DNA from: Avena insularis
Lineage: Eukaryota > Streptophyta > Magnoliopsida > Poales > Poaceae
Direction of reading: 5' to 3'
Assembly: GCA_023614405.1 (NCBI GenBank)
Contig: CM042697.1
Span: 190,649,189 to 190,713,188, forward strand
DNA length: 64,000 nucleotides
Each line of letters starts with the position of its first letter. Position 1 is the first letter of the stretch. A program made the position numbers and the translations under genes. Under the pieces are notes generated by a model that saw nothing but the letters and a program-made list of their open reading frames with translations, was not told the origin of the DNA and did no database searches. Shown one piece after another: positions 21,249 to 34,000 of the stretch.

Positions 21249-24200
21249 TGTAACATCCTAAAAATACTAAACTTGGATCATCAAAATTAGGGTTAACAAA
21301 AACTTTTCTAAAATAAAATGAGAAATCATGCATGATTATATGCATCCCATTTTGAATTCTTTTGAATTGCCTTATTTATGTGTTTCTTTGCTTGCAAAAG
21401 GATTCTTAGGTGAAATAAACATCATCTAAACAATTCCCAAACTTTTCCCAAAGACAAATAAATCAAAATAAGCCAAATTGAGTGAATGGTCATTTTGACC
21501 AATTTAACTCCCATGCCTACTTTGGCTGTCCCAAACTTTCAGAACTTAACAGAAACTTGTTTTGATCTTTACACCCCTTGATAGCACTCATAACAAAGTA
21601 TCAAGTCCCACTTTATGATCATCCAGAAACTTTCAAATGCATAGTTTAAAGGACAGTTCAAAATTGAATCTTTATCATATGGGAAGATCCCACTTTTTCA
21701 AAAACCACTCAAACAAGCTCAACTTTCAAAACCCAAGCATCTACAGACTCACCAGCACCAACCTAGAACACCCACCAAAAATCTTTTCAAAATTCAAAAC
21801 TTGAATTCTTGCGGCCATTTCATCAAACACCTTGCAGATTCAAATCTTCTAAAATCCAAACACTATTGTGAGAAGTGATTGGAACCTAACTTGTTCCCTC
21901 TCTGGTTGCAACTAGGCTTTAGTAGATCATCTAGCTCAATTGCAAACCTCTAGCATCACTGTAAGCATGGCAATGCCATCAATGGTGAACAGCCGAAGCA
22001 CACCATGCCACCCTAGTGTAGACAGCAAGCTAGGAGAGAAACTAGCCGTGCCAACCCTCTCTGGGCGATCACCCATGCCTCACCACCCCCTCTCGACCAG
22101 CCCTGCCTCGAAGACATCGACCAGAGCACCCAGGAACGCCGCGCCCATGCCTCCGTAAACCATGCCGAGCATGCGCCAGAGCGCCGTCCTCGACACATGT
22201 CCACAGACCGCACGACGCCCTCGCCGCGTGCATACACGATCACCACCGACCCAGGAGACCGCCAGACATCCCGGTTCGCCGTCCCATGCCTCACAGCCAC
22301 CACTCGCCGTCGAAGACGCCGCCTCGGCCGCGCAGAGCGTCGCGTGTTCCAGACCGTTTGCCACCGCCCCTACATGCGCATTAAAGTCGTAGAGCATCGC
22401 CAGGGGACCACCAAGCGATCGCCCCCACCGGCCATGCCTCTAGCAGCCCATAGCAATGTCGCCACCGTCGCCTGTCCATCCCGTTCGGTCTCGTCGTCGC
22501 GACTATAAATAGAGGCCACCCCCAGCCGAATTTAGCACACCATCTCACTCCTCTCTCCTCACTGATCGTTCCACCCCGTTCCCGAAGCAAGGTGAGCAGC
22601 GCTTCGCCGGAATTTCACCGGAGCCCACCGCCTCTGGAGAAGAAGGGAGCCAGCGATTGGATCCGCCCCAGCAGAAGCTGCCGGTACCAGGAGGTTCACC
22701 GTCGTCTACTTCGTCGTTCGCCCGCCTTGCCGACCCTCGCCTGAGCCCCGGTGAGCCCCCGACGACCCCCACCTGTCGCGTTAGGTTTCAGTCTCGCCGG
22801 CGTTGCCCGACGTGGACGACGACCCTCAGCCGTTAGATTAGAACAAGATCCCACGGCTCACATCGCCTGCATCGCGCAAGACCCTCGTCTCAGCGGCGTG
22901 GGGATAGCGACTTAACCAGCCCGCGTAAGTGTTGTGCTTAGCAGGCCGGCCCAGTATCGCTTTCCCCGCAGCCCAGTCGTTTGAATTTAACCTTTTCCAT
23001 TTTATTTCAAAAACCCTTCTGCACCTAGATTCAAAAATCAACCCAGGTCGATTCAGTGAACCAAATTGAATGAAACCAATTTTTTTAGAAAGGTCTTGAA
23101 ATGCTGAATCCAAGCATGTTGGATTCAAGTCATTTGGATCTGTAGATCATCCTTGGTAAAAATAACAAGGCTGAAGCCTTTCTGCATTCAAACATTTTTC
23201 AAATTTAAACCATAATAGCTTTTGAGTTGATTCCAACTCTCAAAAATCACATTTAACCATACCTTTCAGAATACATAAAAATATATGTGTTTACTTATAG
23301 AAATAATGTTCAAGTAATAAAAGAATGCCACATAGGAATTTCTAGTCACTTATTTAATTTAAATAAAAGGGTAAAACCTTATTAAATTGTGACACCACTT
23401 TAAATCGCATTCCCATGGACTAAGCTATGTGGTGATGACATGTGTCAACATGATCCCATGTTTGGTTTGGATAATATTAAATCTTAAGTAGTTTTTCAAT
23501 GAGTAGAAATTACTTTTCTAAAAATAAAAGGAATTAAACCAAGCTTTAATCTTGTAATGTTAGAGAAGATGCTAGATCATCTATAGAACCCTTGTGTGTG
23601 ATGATTGCAAGTAGTTAAGTATTGTTTGGTGATTGTGTACCTCGTATTTAATTATAGACACTAGTACCGACCAAGGATACGAGGAGGAAGGAGGATACTA
23701 CGAAGAAGAAGCCGAGGGGAACTTCAACCACTGCTCTGCACAAGGCAAGCCTAATGCTACTAGTTGAATGTGCAAGCTAACACTTGAAAGATACTCTACT
23801 GATGCAAAGAAACCCTTACTTGTTACCATATGCCCTAAGCATATGTGATCATACCCACTTGATACCCCCTCCTAGTTTTATTTGCAAGCTTTCTATTTTA
23901 TTTCTTTATCAAAGCTACTTCCTTAGAGTTTACTTAAGTGATTTGTAGATTCTAGAAAGATATTTGAAGGTTGCATAAAGAGCATAAAATTTGTCCTAAG
24001 CTAGATAACCTTTATGTCATCCTAAGGCATAAGATTGAACTTAGTTGAAACTCCACTAGTTTACCACCCCTCATTAGCACTCACTCCCCCTTGTAGATGC
24101 TAGTGCTAAGCATAAAACTTGATCAACTTTAGATGGGAATACTTGGTGGAAAAATGGTTATGAAAACCTTAGAATGATGGATCATTCTACTGAGATGTTT

Positions 24201-25264
24201 TAACATGTGTTTCCGAACACCAAATGATTTTGGTGATGAAAATTTTAAGGCATGAGCCTTAGCCCTTTATGAAACTGATGGTTGTCTGGATGCGATACCA
24301 TTCCAATTTTACCGTACAACCACAATACCCGAAGATTGGGTAGGGCTTGACTGGAAACTTATATACCTTAGTATTAGTTCCCTCACGGCCAAGGTCTGAG
24401 CTGAGGCTACCTTGTTAAGATTGTCCACCTGTGTAGTACCCAAGATGACAGTTGGTCATGGTTGGGAGGCCAAACTCATAGGAGAGGTGCTTATACTAGG
24501 GCGTGTAATTTAAAGGTTAGGATTGATTATCCGCATACTGAGTATGGTGAATTCAGGAGTTGTTCCTAACGGATGTATCGAATGTTGTGGTGAAAGTGTA
24601 CAATCTCTACAGAGTGTCAAACTATTCGAATAGCCGCGTCCGCGGTTATGGACAGTTGGAGTGGACATACTGTTCCTCCGTCAGATGTTTTCAAAATGAC
24701 TTGTGAAATGAATTGAGACTTTGACTTGACCACAACAGGGTTGTGATATGAAATACAAGTTCCCACTTAGGTGTTATAAACTTCAACTAGCTCTCCTGCT
24801 TCTGAACTTGGTAGAGATAAATCTGGCTTCTTGCAGAACAACCCTAGAGCTTAGTGTCCTATTACAAAAACTCCCTTCACTTGTTAGTATTAGTTTGCGA
24901 GTACTTAAAGAGTACTCACGGCTTTGTCCCTGGCTATTCCCGTGGCCAGACTATGAAGAGTAGTACCTGGAGGATGGACCCCAGGAAGGTTATGACAACT
25001 AGCATCATCTCCCATCGTCAGCATTGCCTGTGACCCCGAAGATGGAGCTTCGCCTACGCTATCGTCGTTATTACGTATTCCGCTGCTTGAAGTTGTATTA
25101 AGAACTGGATCATGAGATCCTTATTTGTGTAAGACCTTATGTATGGTTTGTAATGGATGATGTACTGTTGTATCCAATTCTATTATGTCTCGCAAAAATG
25201 GTAATCCTGGGATTGCGATGTATGGCATAACAGGCATCTGGGATTAAAAATCCGGGTGTTGACA
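21249..25264 (+). repeat. 3' LTR of the chromovirus, 4016 bp
   Basis: It aligns end to end with the 5' LTR, with scattered substitutions and a 14-bp deletion near its start between short direct repeats. It keeps the TATA box (22504-22511), the donor-like site (GT at 22751) and the palindromic block (24605-24645). It ends GGGTGTTGACA, directly followed by the target duplication GTTTG. Confidence 0.92.
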
Positions 25265-25269
25265 GTTTG

Positions 25270-27344
25270 AAACAAGCTTTGATTTACTTTCCAAACTTGA
25301 TCAAATGGTAGCTTCTGAAGGAAGTTGAAAAAGTTGCATTAGGGAAGGTGAGAAAAAGGTACTGGTGTGGGTATAGGGTCATTACATAACCCTAGGAATT
25401 ATTTGGGATTTTTCTAATGATTAGAGGTGCACTTAAACTCAAATATTCAAATAGTCTAGAAGTAGTTTCTAAAATACTTTTTATATTTTTACATTGGACA
25501 AGGTGGTTTTTTGATGTGGGATGGTCCTAAATACCATATTACACATTGGAGAATTTTATTGGAATTTTTTTATAAGGAAAAGTATTTTTAATGAATTACT
25601 TCTTGTTTCTGCCATTTATGAAAAAGGGCAAAAAGAAATAATAAAGAGTCTCAAAAATATTTATTTTTTATATGGGAAGATATGGTATGATTTGCAAAGT
25701 GATTTGTAGAAAAGCAAACTTTCCTTTAAAGGAGACATTTTTGAGAATTTTGTAAGATAATGAATTTAAATAGTTTTAGGTTCCAAATAATTATGGAAAT
25801 TATTTGTAAAATTTATATATCCAAGTAGATAATGTAAACTTGATTCACGCATCATTTGTCCAGTTGGGTTTTGAAGGATCTAGGGATTTATTAATTTCAT
25901 GCCACCAAAACATGGTTGGATTTGCGAGCTCAGAGCTCACCTTGGTGCAAGTAGTAGATGGCTTGATAGACCAAGTTATATAGATCATCATGTAAGAAAG
26001 AGTTGGTGTTTGTTGGGTTTGAATTGGTTTGGGAGTGATGGCAAACTTTGATGAAAATAAGGATGCCATAACAGAGTTGTCATGATGCCTCATAAACTAT
26101 GGGGGTTTAAGAAGCACAAAGATCCAATGGAAACAAGTGAAGAGTGGATTGGTAGACCATGGTTATTAGATCATAATCATTCAAAGAGTTGGTCAAGGGG
26201 AGTTAGCATATAGATGTGAGCTTCTTCCAAAGTAGGCAAAAGGATGAGATTTAGAGAAAAGGTTATTATCTTGACTATACAACCATCATGGAGGAGTGGG
26301 TTAAGGAATGTTTTAGCCAAGAGAAAAAGTTGTCTTTGATAGTACTGATGATGTACTACAAGATGGTTCAATTAAATTCTCAACAATGCACATAGGTTGG
26401 AAAAGGTAGAGCTCCAAAAATTGAATCTAGATAAGAATTCCAGACTTAGCCATTTTGGCAGCTTTAGGGTTTTAGACTAAAGTGCAAGTGTGGATGATTT
26501 TGAGTGGACGCTATATTCCAAACTCATGATCAAGGGGATGATGTTGAAGTGTTAACTAATTAGATATAATCCATGATTACATTGGGTCTTCATTGAGTTG
26601 GGAATGGTCAAAAGGGATTATCCCTGGATTGATCTGATTAGGAGATGAGCTGGCCCCTTTGGTGGTTTAGGGTAGATCCAGAGTTGGATGCTTAATTGGA
26701 GATTGATGATCACAAATATAGATTGGGTCCTAATGGATGAGCTACTAGATTAGCTCACTCTAGTTCCTAAGCAAACAAAGGTAATCAGTAGATCAAGGCA
26801 ATTCATCAGATAGAGATCAAGGCAATTCATCTATTCGAACTTATCAACTACTACTAAGGTTACCATCAAGCCTAGCATGAGGTAAGGATTGGTATTTTGA
26901 AGAGGTTGTGTTTTGAAGTGAGATGAGTACCTCTTGGTATTTCTACCAAGATTGGAGAGGTTTTAGGGAAAAGGTTTTGCAAACCTAGAGATAAGAGTAG
27001 TTGAAAGTTCTGTCTTGAAGACATAAGGAAATTGTATATAAGTCTCCATAGTTTTGTTAATAGAACTAGCAAAACCTTTTGTTGTGTAAAAGTAATCTTG
27101 GCTCAGGTTTTGAATCTCAAAACATTGGAGAATAGGAAAGATGAGCCAAGACATCTCTTTTGTGAAATAGCTTTTGTCATATAGTGTTGAGAGAAGGAGT
27201 ATTTCACCTAATGCACAAACAGTTGCATGAACACGAGCAAACAAGTAAGCAAGCATTACAACAGGTAACAAGAAAAAGGTTTTGTTCCCCCTAATTTTTG
27301 CCTTTTGGACAGCAAATCAGGGTTGCTGAAATTGGGATGTTACA
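25270..27344 (-). repeat. Long minus-strand LTR, 5' part
   Basis: This is the continuation of the LTR at 7034-11370 beyond the inserted chromovirus. Its outer end on the minus strand reads TGTAACATCCCAA, the same first 11 bases as the chromovirus LTRs. No ORF of note is present, only frames under 105 residues without motifs. The flank beyond 27344 is a run of A residues, so a target duplication cannot be recognised, and the other end of the element is not intact in the window. Confidence 0.65.
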
Positions 27345-27599
27345 AAAAAATCATCCATTTGATATGAATTTGCAGGCCTACAATTTCGACTGAAAAAGAA
27401 AAGAACATAGTTTACGATGGTTAATATTTGACAACAAATTAAGAATTTTACATGAAAGTTTTCTACTCATTGGACTGCGACTATATAAGGTATTCACCAA
27501 GGTAACTTATATCGTGTCCTTGTCAAACTCTTACAGACATGGCCTTCATTCTGCATAGTTTAAACCTAGTGTGATCATTCTCTCTTGAGGAGAGAGCCT

Positions 27600-27673
27600 A
27601 CACACTAAAAGGCGTTTAGATACATTCATTTCACAAAAGCTAAAACATCTTATATTTTTCAATAGAGGGAGTA
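27600..27673 (+). mobile_element. Half of a Stowaway-like MITE
   Basis: The right end reads AGCTAAAACATCTTATATTT, then a few bases and GAGGGAGTA. This is the typical terminal inverted repeat of Triticeae Stowaway/mariner MITEs. The left partner (CTCCCTC...) is not visible, so the copy is truncated or decayed. It is similar to the right end of the MITE at 28028-28139. Confidence 0.45.
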
Positions 27674-27782
27674 CATAGGATCTAATAAAGAGAGGAGAGA
27701 GGTACATATATCAGTAAAAAAATGTGAGTTGCATGAACAAGATGATGAATATTATATGAATAGTCTTCCCGACAATTTGTCA

Positions 27783-27925
27783 CCCTATTATAGAAAATGG
27801 AAAAATCTATGAAAAATGAAAAAAGGTAAGCATTTATTACTTGTGCCCTGGCACACACCCACAAATCTATGAAAAATGGAACAAATCTATGACTGTGCCC
27901 CTTGTGCCCTGGCACAAACCCAAAA
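27783..27925. repeat. Imperfect short tandem duplication
   Basis: AATCTATGA occurs three times and CTTGTGCCCTGGCACA twice (near 27840 and 27900) within 140 bases. The second motif is itself an imperfect palindrome. The stretch is non-coding. Confidence 0.4.
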
Positions 27926-28027
27926 ATTATGTGGAAGTTCTTGGACCGACTCACTATAGTGAGTCCGTCGCAAAAAGAAAAAGGAAACTCCAGAAAAAAC
28001 AGTCAAATGACCTAACCCAATAGTGAC

Positions 28028-28139
28028 TACTATATCCGTTTTAAAATCTAACATGATTTAGCTTTTGGAAAATTAGTGTATCTAGATGCATCCCTTTCAC
28101 AAAAGCTAAAATATCATATATTTTCAAATGGAGGGAGTA
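28028..28139. mobile_element. Stowaway-like MITE, about 110 bp
   Basis: The left end TACTATATCCGTTTTAAAAT and the right end ending GGAGGGAGTA are imperfect inverted repeats that extend inwards through TTAGCTTTTG and CAAAAGCTAAA. TA at both edges fits mariner-type target preference. There is no coding capacity, so mobility would depend on a transposase from elsewhere. Confidence 0.6.
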
Positions 28140-28149
28140 CAACTAACGA

Positions 28150-28634
28150 GTGCTCGACTTGTCAATGTCCATTGTTATGGACTTGGGTTTTGGAGAAGGA
28201 GGGGACGCTGCAGATCGCGGAATGGCTGACAGACAAGAAACACGGGACATGGTGTTTACCTAGGTTTAGGTGCTCAAAGAGAAAATCCTACGTCTGCTTG
28301 TCTGCTCTTGATTGATGGCAAAACTGAAGGTTACAGGGGTACGCATACTGAATCTAGCGGTGTGTATTCTATGGTTATGATGTGTCCTCCTCGCAGTGCC
28401 CTCCGGGCCTATATATAGATAGGCCAGGTATCAGGGATAGGCCGAGTCGGTTGCATATTAGGGTTTTTCCTTTAACTTCCTATCTTGAACTAGTATTGTT
28501 ATCCAAGTAGTGAATCCTTTATGGGTATGAGCCACCTGAGTTCCTCCTAAGCTTTTCTATCCGGGGTACACCATTGTATGGGCTTCTCTTGGACCAGACC
28601 GGATTGGCCAATATTAGGTACCCGTGGAGCATAC
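28150..28634. repeat. Possible decayed LTR fragment
   Basis: The stretch contains a TATATATAG box near 28412 and ends CATACCCATGTTAACA, which has the look of a gypsy LTR end. No partner LTR, primer site or target duplication is seen. This is a weak call based on general resemblance. Confidence 0.2.
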
Positions 28635-30046
28635 CCATGTTAACAACCCATGAGGTCTCGATAATTAAGATGATGTGCACCTGACTGGGCCAGCTTCCTC
28701 CACCTTGCTCTTACTTTATTCGCTCGTAATCTCTCAATCCCTGACTCCCATTCATATCGATTCTCCTCTCTAGTCTCTGTCTCAGCCAACGGTGGCGAGA
28801 GAGGAAGAGAGGAAGATATTATAAAAAGAAAGAGAGGAAGCCATTTTGCGTCGAGCTTGAGCATGGGAACGATAAATTCTTGGCACCGAGATGAGCGACG
28901 AAGAGTAGAACTAGTCGCTGGTATGGGCGAGTGGCACCCCCCTGCGTGTCATTTTTTTGGAGACACACCCTATGAAATTTTCATAGATCCACCACTGACA
29001 TAGTATTTTTATTTGTGAAGCATGCAAGTATGAAGATAGAATATGGATCAAAATGTCACTACCTCAATTTTGATGAAAATTAAAGCAGACCATCTTCTTT
29101 GACGGATAATTCCCTAAGTATGCAATATTCAAGATTTGTATTGTTTCTGGCTTTCTACCATTCAAACGATTTTACGTGGATAACTTGAAAGTGAGTTAAT
29201 TTAAAATATACGTGTGATAGTTTTTGCTAGTTTTATGAAAGTAATTTTGAGGTACTCACTAGTAGTATTCTTTAAGTCAAAGAACCACTAACAATGTTAA
29301 AACATTAGGCTCCTTGATGTGACAAGTCTTCCCGAAAGTTTTCACCTTGTTTTGATGACAATTAAAGAAAACAAAAAATCCAAATAAAATGAAAAACTTG
29401 TGCTTGTAGTACTTTCATGTGAGCTCATTTGCCAAATAAATACCAAACTTTGAATGTGGACATATTCTTTTGAAAGTGTAACTTTTTGTAAATCAAGTAT
29501 AGAGAAAAGTATTACCATCTTTGATGGATAATGCCCAAGTTTTATAAATTTCCAAGCATTGTAGCTTTTTCCGCCTGATCAAATGACCTTACAACGATAT
29601 CATAAAACTAGGTCAAACTTTCTTATCTTACCACTATATAGTGTACGAATAACTTTGAAGGTTGGTCACTGGATCAAGACTAGTAAATCGTAACATATCT
29701 AACAGTTGGATCTTTACCATTCTAGCATCTAGAATATTCTATGGATAGTTTTTAGCACAATAAACACTATGCTAAAACTTCAACACACACTTCTCCACCA
29801 TTCTAGAATATTCTCTATCATTTCTCTAGAGCATTTTACAATTTTTTTTGAGTATTATTATGTACCAAGAACCAAGTATACACCCGATAATTTATGGATA
29901 TGATGTGGCCCAAAATTCTAGTAGTCTTTTAAGATTTACCTATTATAATTTTATGTAGAGATAAAATGTCATACTTTCAACGCATATCTAGAGATGACAT
30001 GATAGTCTTTTATGTGAGTCGCATGCAAGACACGTGCAACTTATAC
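28635..30046. other. AT-rich host sequence, no gene seen
   Basis: No frame over 75 residues and no repeat ends were recognised. The motif CTAGAATATTCT occurs twice, at 29729-29740 and 29803-29814. The second lies inside TTCTAGAATATTC, a perfect three-unit heat-shock-element pattern. No transcription unit is attached to it. Confidence 0.5.
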
Positions 30047-30288
30047 TACTACCTCCATTCCGGTTTAGTAGGCAAAATACATACTTCAAGAACATAGTTT
30101 GATCGTAAATTTAGTCAATAATATATAATTATATTTAATAAAAATTATACCATTATATTTATATTAAAAATACGCCTCCAATAATATAATTTTTCTGACA
30201 TATAATACATAAATTTTTGATCAAATTTACGGTCAAATTATTTTCTTAAACTACGTATTTTCCTAAATAAACCGAAATAGAGGTAGTA
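30047..30288. mobile_element. Stowaway-like MITE, about 240 bp
   Basis: The ends TACTACCTCCATTCCGGTTT and, on the other strand, TACTACCTCTATTTCGGTTT match at 18 of 20 positions. The repeat continues into AGGCAAAATAC against AGGAAAATAC. TA at both edges fits mariner-type insertion. The interior is AT-rich and can fold on itself. No coding sequence is present. Confidence 0.7.
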
Positions 30289-30628
30289 TACTATTTTTTT
30301 TAAAAGAGGAGTATAATTAGAATACGAGTGCTTGAAGCAGGGGCTGTGTTCGGGATTGCGCATAGCTTTCATAGTATGGACTACGGAGTCTACACCTGGT
30401 AAACGCTGCTGGTGTGTTCATAGCTACCAACGCATTCGATGCACTTCTTCTAGCTCGATTGCTAGCTAGTGTAGTAATAGAGTAGTGATCACCAAATTTT
30501 TTGGCGGGCTCTTCTCGTTTTATAGTAGAGAACACCAAATTTTGCATTACATAGGCGGGTATTTTTTTGAACTACCTAGCGCCATGCAATTCAAAAGTTA
30601 CGAACATATCACCGAAGCCCTCGGTACA

Positions 30629-30636
30629 TATAAAAG
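30629..30636 (+). promoter_or_regulatory. TATA-like box before a gene-like patch
   Basis: TATAAAAG stands 56 nt upstream of an ATG (30692), followed by a CT-rich leader (CATCTCTCGCTCGACCTC), a typical plant promoter to leader transition. Confidence 0.4.
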
Positions 30637-30639
30637 GCA

Positions 30640-31022
30640 CCTTATCCGGCATCTCTCGCTCGACCTCAGAGCCAGAGCATCTCCCACGAATATGGCCTCG
30701 CGCCACCCTCCCTCCTCGTCACCACATCCTCATCGCCAGGTACCATTGTGACTGAAGATACCACTTCCTTCTTTAGCAAGATGGAGCGGCTTCCCCACAC
30801 CGATGACCACCGCGCCGGATCATGCACAGCGTCAGCGCAAACATGATACCATTGCCGCAAAGTACCATCTCCTTCACAGACTCCCTGGTTTCTGGAACTG
30901 GAGAGATGGGCAAACGATGCTGCCCCTGCCCCCGTTCAAACGCACCAACGCGAAGCTTAAACCCGTCTCCTCCCAAGATGAAGGTTGTTGAACACTTTAT
31001 TCTCTCTTTCGTTACACATTTG
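30640..31022 (+). other. Gene-like GC-rich patch, possible first exon(s)
   Basis: After the TATA-like box the sequence turns GC-rich. ATG 30692 opens MASRHPPSSSPHPHRQ and is followed by a CAG|GTACC donor-like site (GT at 30740). Overlapping open frames of 60-75 codons run in two frames to about 31000, with an acceptor-like CCTTCACAG ending at 30879 and a donor-like AAG|GTTGTT near 30982. None matches a family I know. Its place upstream of exon-like blocks at 35835-36270, with a solo LTR between them, suggests it could be the start of the same locus. It may equally be unrelated. Confidence 0.3.
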
Positions 31023-31027
31023 ATTAC

Positions 31028-34000
31028 TGTAACATCCCAAAAATACTAAACTTGGATCATCAAACTCTAATCATCAAAATTAGGGTTAACAAAAACTTTT
31101 CTAAATAAAATTATGAAAGCATGCATGTGAGTATGCATTTCATTTTGAATTCTTTTGAACCAACTTGTTTGTGTGATCCTTTGCTTGTAAATGGATACTT
31201 AGGTGAAATAAACATCATCTAAACAATTCCCAAACTTTTCTCAAAGACAAGTAAATCAAAACAAATAAAATAAGGGAATGGTCATTTTGACCAATTTGAC
31301 TCCCATGCTTACTTTGGTTGTCCCAAACTTTCAGAACTTAACAGAAACTTTTTTGGATCTTTGCACCCCTTGATTGTACTCATAACAAAGTATCAAGGCC
31401 ACTTTGTGATCATCCAGAAATATTCAAATGCATAGTTTAAATGACAATTCAAAATTGAATCTTTATCATATGGGAAGATCCCACTTTTTCAAAAACCACT
31501 CAAACAAGCTCAACTTTCAAAACCCAAGCAGCTGCAGACTCACCAGCACCAACCTAGCACACCCACAAAAAATCTTTTCAAAATTCAAAACTTGAATTCT
31601 TGTGGCCATTTCATCAAACACATTGCAGACACAAATCATCAAAATCTTAAACACTATTGTGAGCATTGATTGAAGCCTAACTTGTCCCCTCTCTAGCTCA
31701 CAACCATATCAGTAGATCATCTAGCAAGTTAAACCAAGCACTAGACTCACTGTCAGCTGGGCAATGACATCAATGGTGAACAGCCGAAGCTCACCATGCC
31801 ACCCCAGTGGAGACAGCAAGCTAGGAGGAGATTTAGTCGTGCCAACCTTGTCTAGGAGGCAGCCCACCATCCACCGCCACTCCCTGTCCCAGCCGCGAGC
31901 GTTGCCAAACCTTGGACCACACGGACGGACCGCGCCCAGCTCGCTAGCAACCATGCCGAGCATGCGCCAGAGCGCCACACTCGACCGACGCCCACAGACC
32001 GCGCGCCGCCCTCGCCGCGTGCATACATGATCGCCACCAACCCAGGAGACCGCCAGACATCCCCACCGCCTCATGACGCACAGCCACCGCTCACCGTCAA
32101 AGACGCCTCTGCCTGCAGTAGCATCGCGTTCAGACAAACCGCACTTCTATGCGCGCATTAAAGCCATAGAGCATCGCCAGGAGACCACCAAGCGATCGCC
32201 ACCGCCGGCCATGCCTCTAGCAGCCCGTAGCCATGTCACCACCGTCGACTGCCCATCCCGTTCGGTCTCGTCGTCGCGACTATAAATAGAGGCCACCCCC
32301 AGCCGAATTGAGCACACCATCTCACTCCCCTCTCCTCACTGATCGTGCCACCCCGTTCCCGGAGCAAGGCGAGCAGCCCCTCGCCGGAATTTCACCGGAG
32401 CCTGCCGCTGCTGGAGAAGAAGGGGGCCAGCGATTGGAGCCGCCCCAGGAGAAGCTGTCAGTACCAGGAGGTTCGCCATCGTCGACTTCGTCATTCGCCC
32501 GCCTCACCAACCCTCGCCTGAACCCCGGTAAGCCCCCAACGACCCCCACTGGTCGCGCTAGGTTTCTGTCTCGCCGGCGTTGTCCAACGTCGATGATGAC
32601 CCTCAGTCGTTGGATTAGAACCAGATCGAACGCACCACATCGCCCCATACCACTTCGCACCCCCTCGTCTCACTGACGCGTGGGGACAGCCACTTAACCA
32701 GCCCGCGTAAGCGCTGCGCTTAGCAGGCCGGCCCAGTATCACTTCCCGCGCAACCCAGTTATTTGAATTTAACCTTTTCCATTTTATTTCAAACACACTT
32801 CTATACCCAGTTTCAAAAATCAACCCAAGTCGATTCAGTGAACCAAATTGAATGAAACCAATTTTATTATAAAGGTCTGGGAATGCTGAATCCAAGCCCG
32901 TTGGATTCAAGTCATTTGGATCTGTAGATCATCCTTGGTAAAAATAACAAGGCAGAAGCTTTTCTGCATTCAAACATTTTTTAAATTAAAACCATAATAG
33001 CTTTTGAGTTGATTCCAACTCTCAAACATCACATTTAACCATACCTTTCAGAATATATAAAAATATATAGGTTTACTTACAGAAATAATGTTCAAGTAAT
33101 AAAAGAATGACACATAAGCATTTCTAGTCACTTCTTTAATATAAAATAAAAGGTTAAACCTTATTAAATTGTGAAACCACTTTAAATCACATTCCCATGG
33201 ACTAAAATATGTGGTGATGACATGTGTCAACATGATCCCATGTTTGGTTTGGAGAATATTAAATCTTAAGTATTTTTTCAATGAGTAGAAATTACTTTTC
33301 TAAAAATAAAAGGAATTAAACCAAGCTTTAATCTTGTAATGTTAGTGATGATGCTAGATCATCTATAGGACCCTTTTGTGTGATGATTGCAAGTAGTTAA
33401 GTATTGTTTGGTGATTGTGTACATCGTATCTATTTATAGACGCTAGTACCGACCAAGGATACAAGGAAGAAGGAGGATTCTACGAAGAAGAAGCCGAGGA
33501 GAACTTCAACCACTGCTCTGCACAAGGCAAGCTAACACTTGCAATGTAGCAAGATTATATTGACACTGATGCAAGCCTAATAATACTATTTGAATGTGCA
33601 AGCTAACACTTGCAAGACACTTTACCTATGCAAGCCAATACTTGCTTGTCACCATGCCAACTATATGCCTTAAGCATAGATGATCCTACCCACTTGATAA
33701 ACCAATCCTAGTTTTTACTTACAAGCTTATTACTTTATTTCTTTATCAAAACTATTACTTGGAGTCTACTTAAGTGATTTTTAGATACTAGAAAGATAAT
33801 TGAAGGTTGCATAAAGAGCATTAAATTTGGCCTAAGCTAGATAATCTTGATATCATCCCGAGGCATAAGATTGAACTTAGTTAGAACACCCCTTGTTTAC
33901 CACCCCTCATTAGTACCTACCCCCACTTGTATATGCTAGTGATAAGCATAAAACTTGATCAACTTTAGATGGGAATACTTGGTAAAAATGGTTATGAAAA

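Larger units (their letters stand above)
11371..25264 (+). mobile_element. Complete Ty3/gypsy chromovirus (Tekay/Del-like), 13.9 kb
   Basis: The element has two near-identical 4-kb LTRs, a tRNA-Met primer site, ORF1, a single long gag-pol frame with a C-terminal chromodomain and a polypurine tract, in canonical order. The perfect 5-bp duplication GTTTG at 11366-11370 and 25265-25269 proves integration as one unit. It sits inside the minus-strand LTR 7034-27344, so it is younger than that element. Coding capacity is lost: five in-frame stops, one frameshift and substitutions in the zinc knuckle, reverse transcriptase and RNase H sites. A solo LTR of the same family lies at 31028-35099. The family name is not assigned. 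Confidence 0.93.

Noticed and set aside
27940..27975. CTCACTATAGTGAG, resembling a phage T7 promoter core
   Set aside because: It is a short chance palindrome in plant DNA with no other vector sequence around it.
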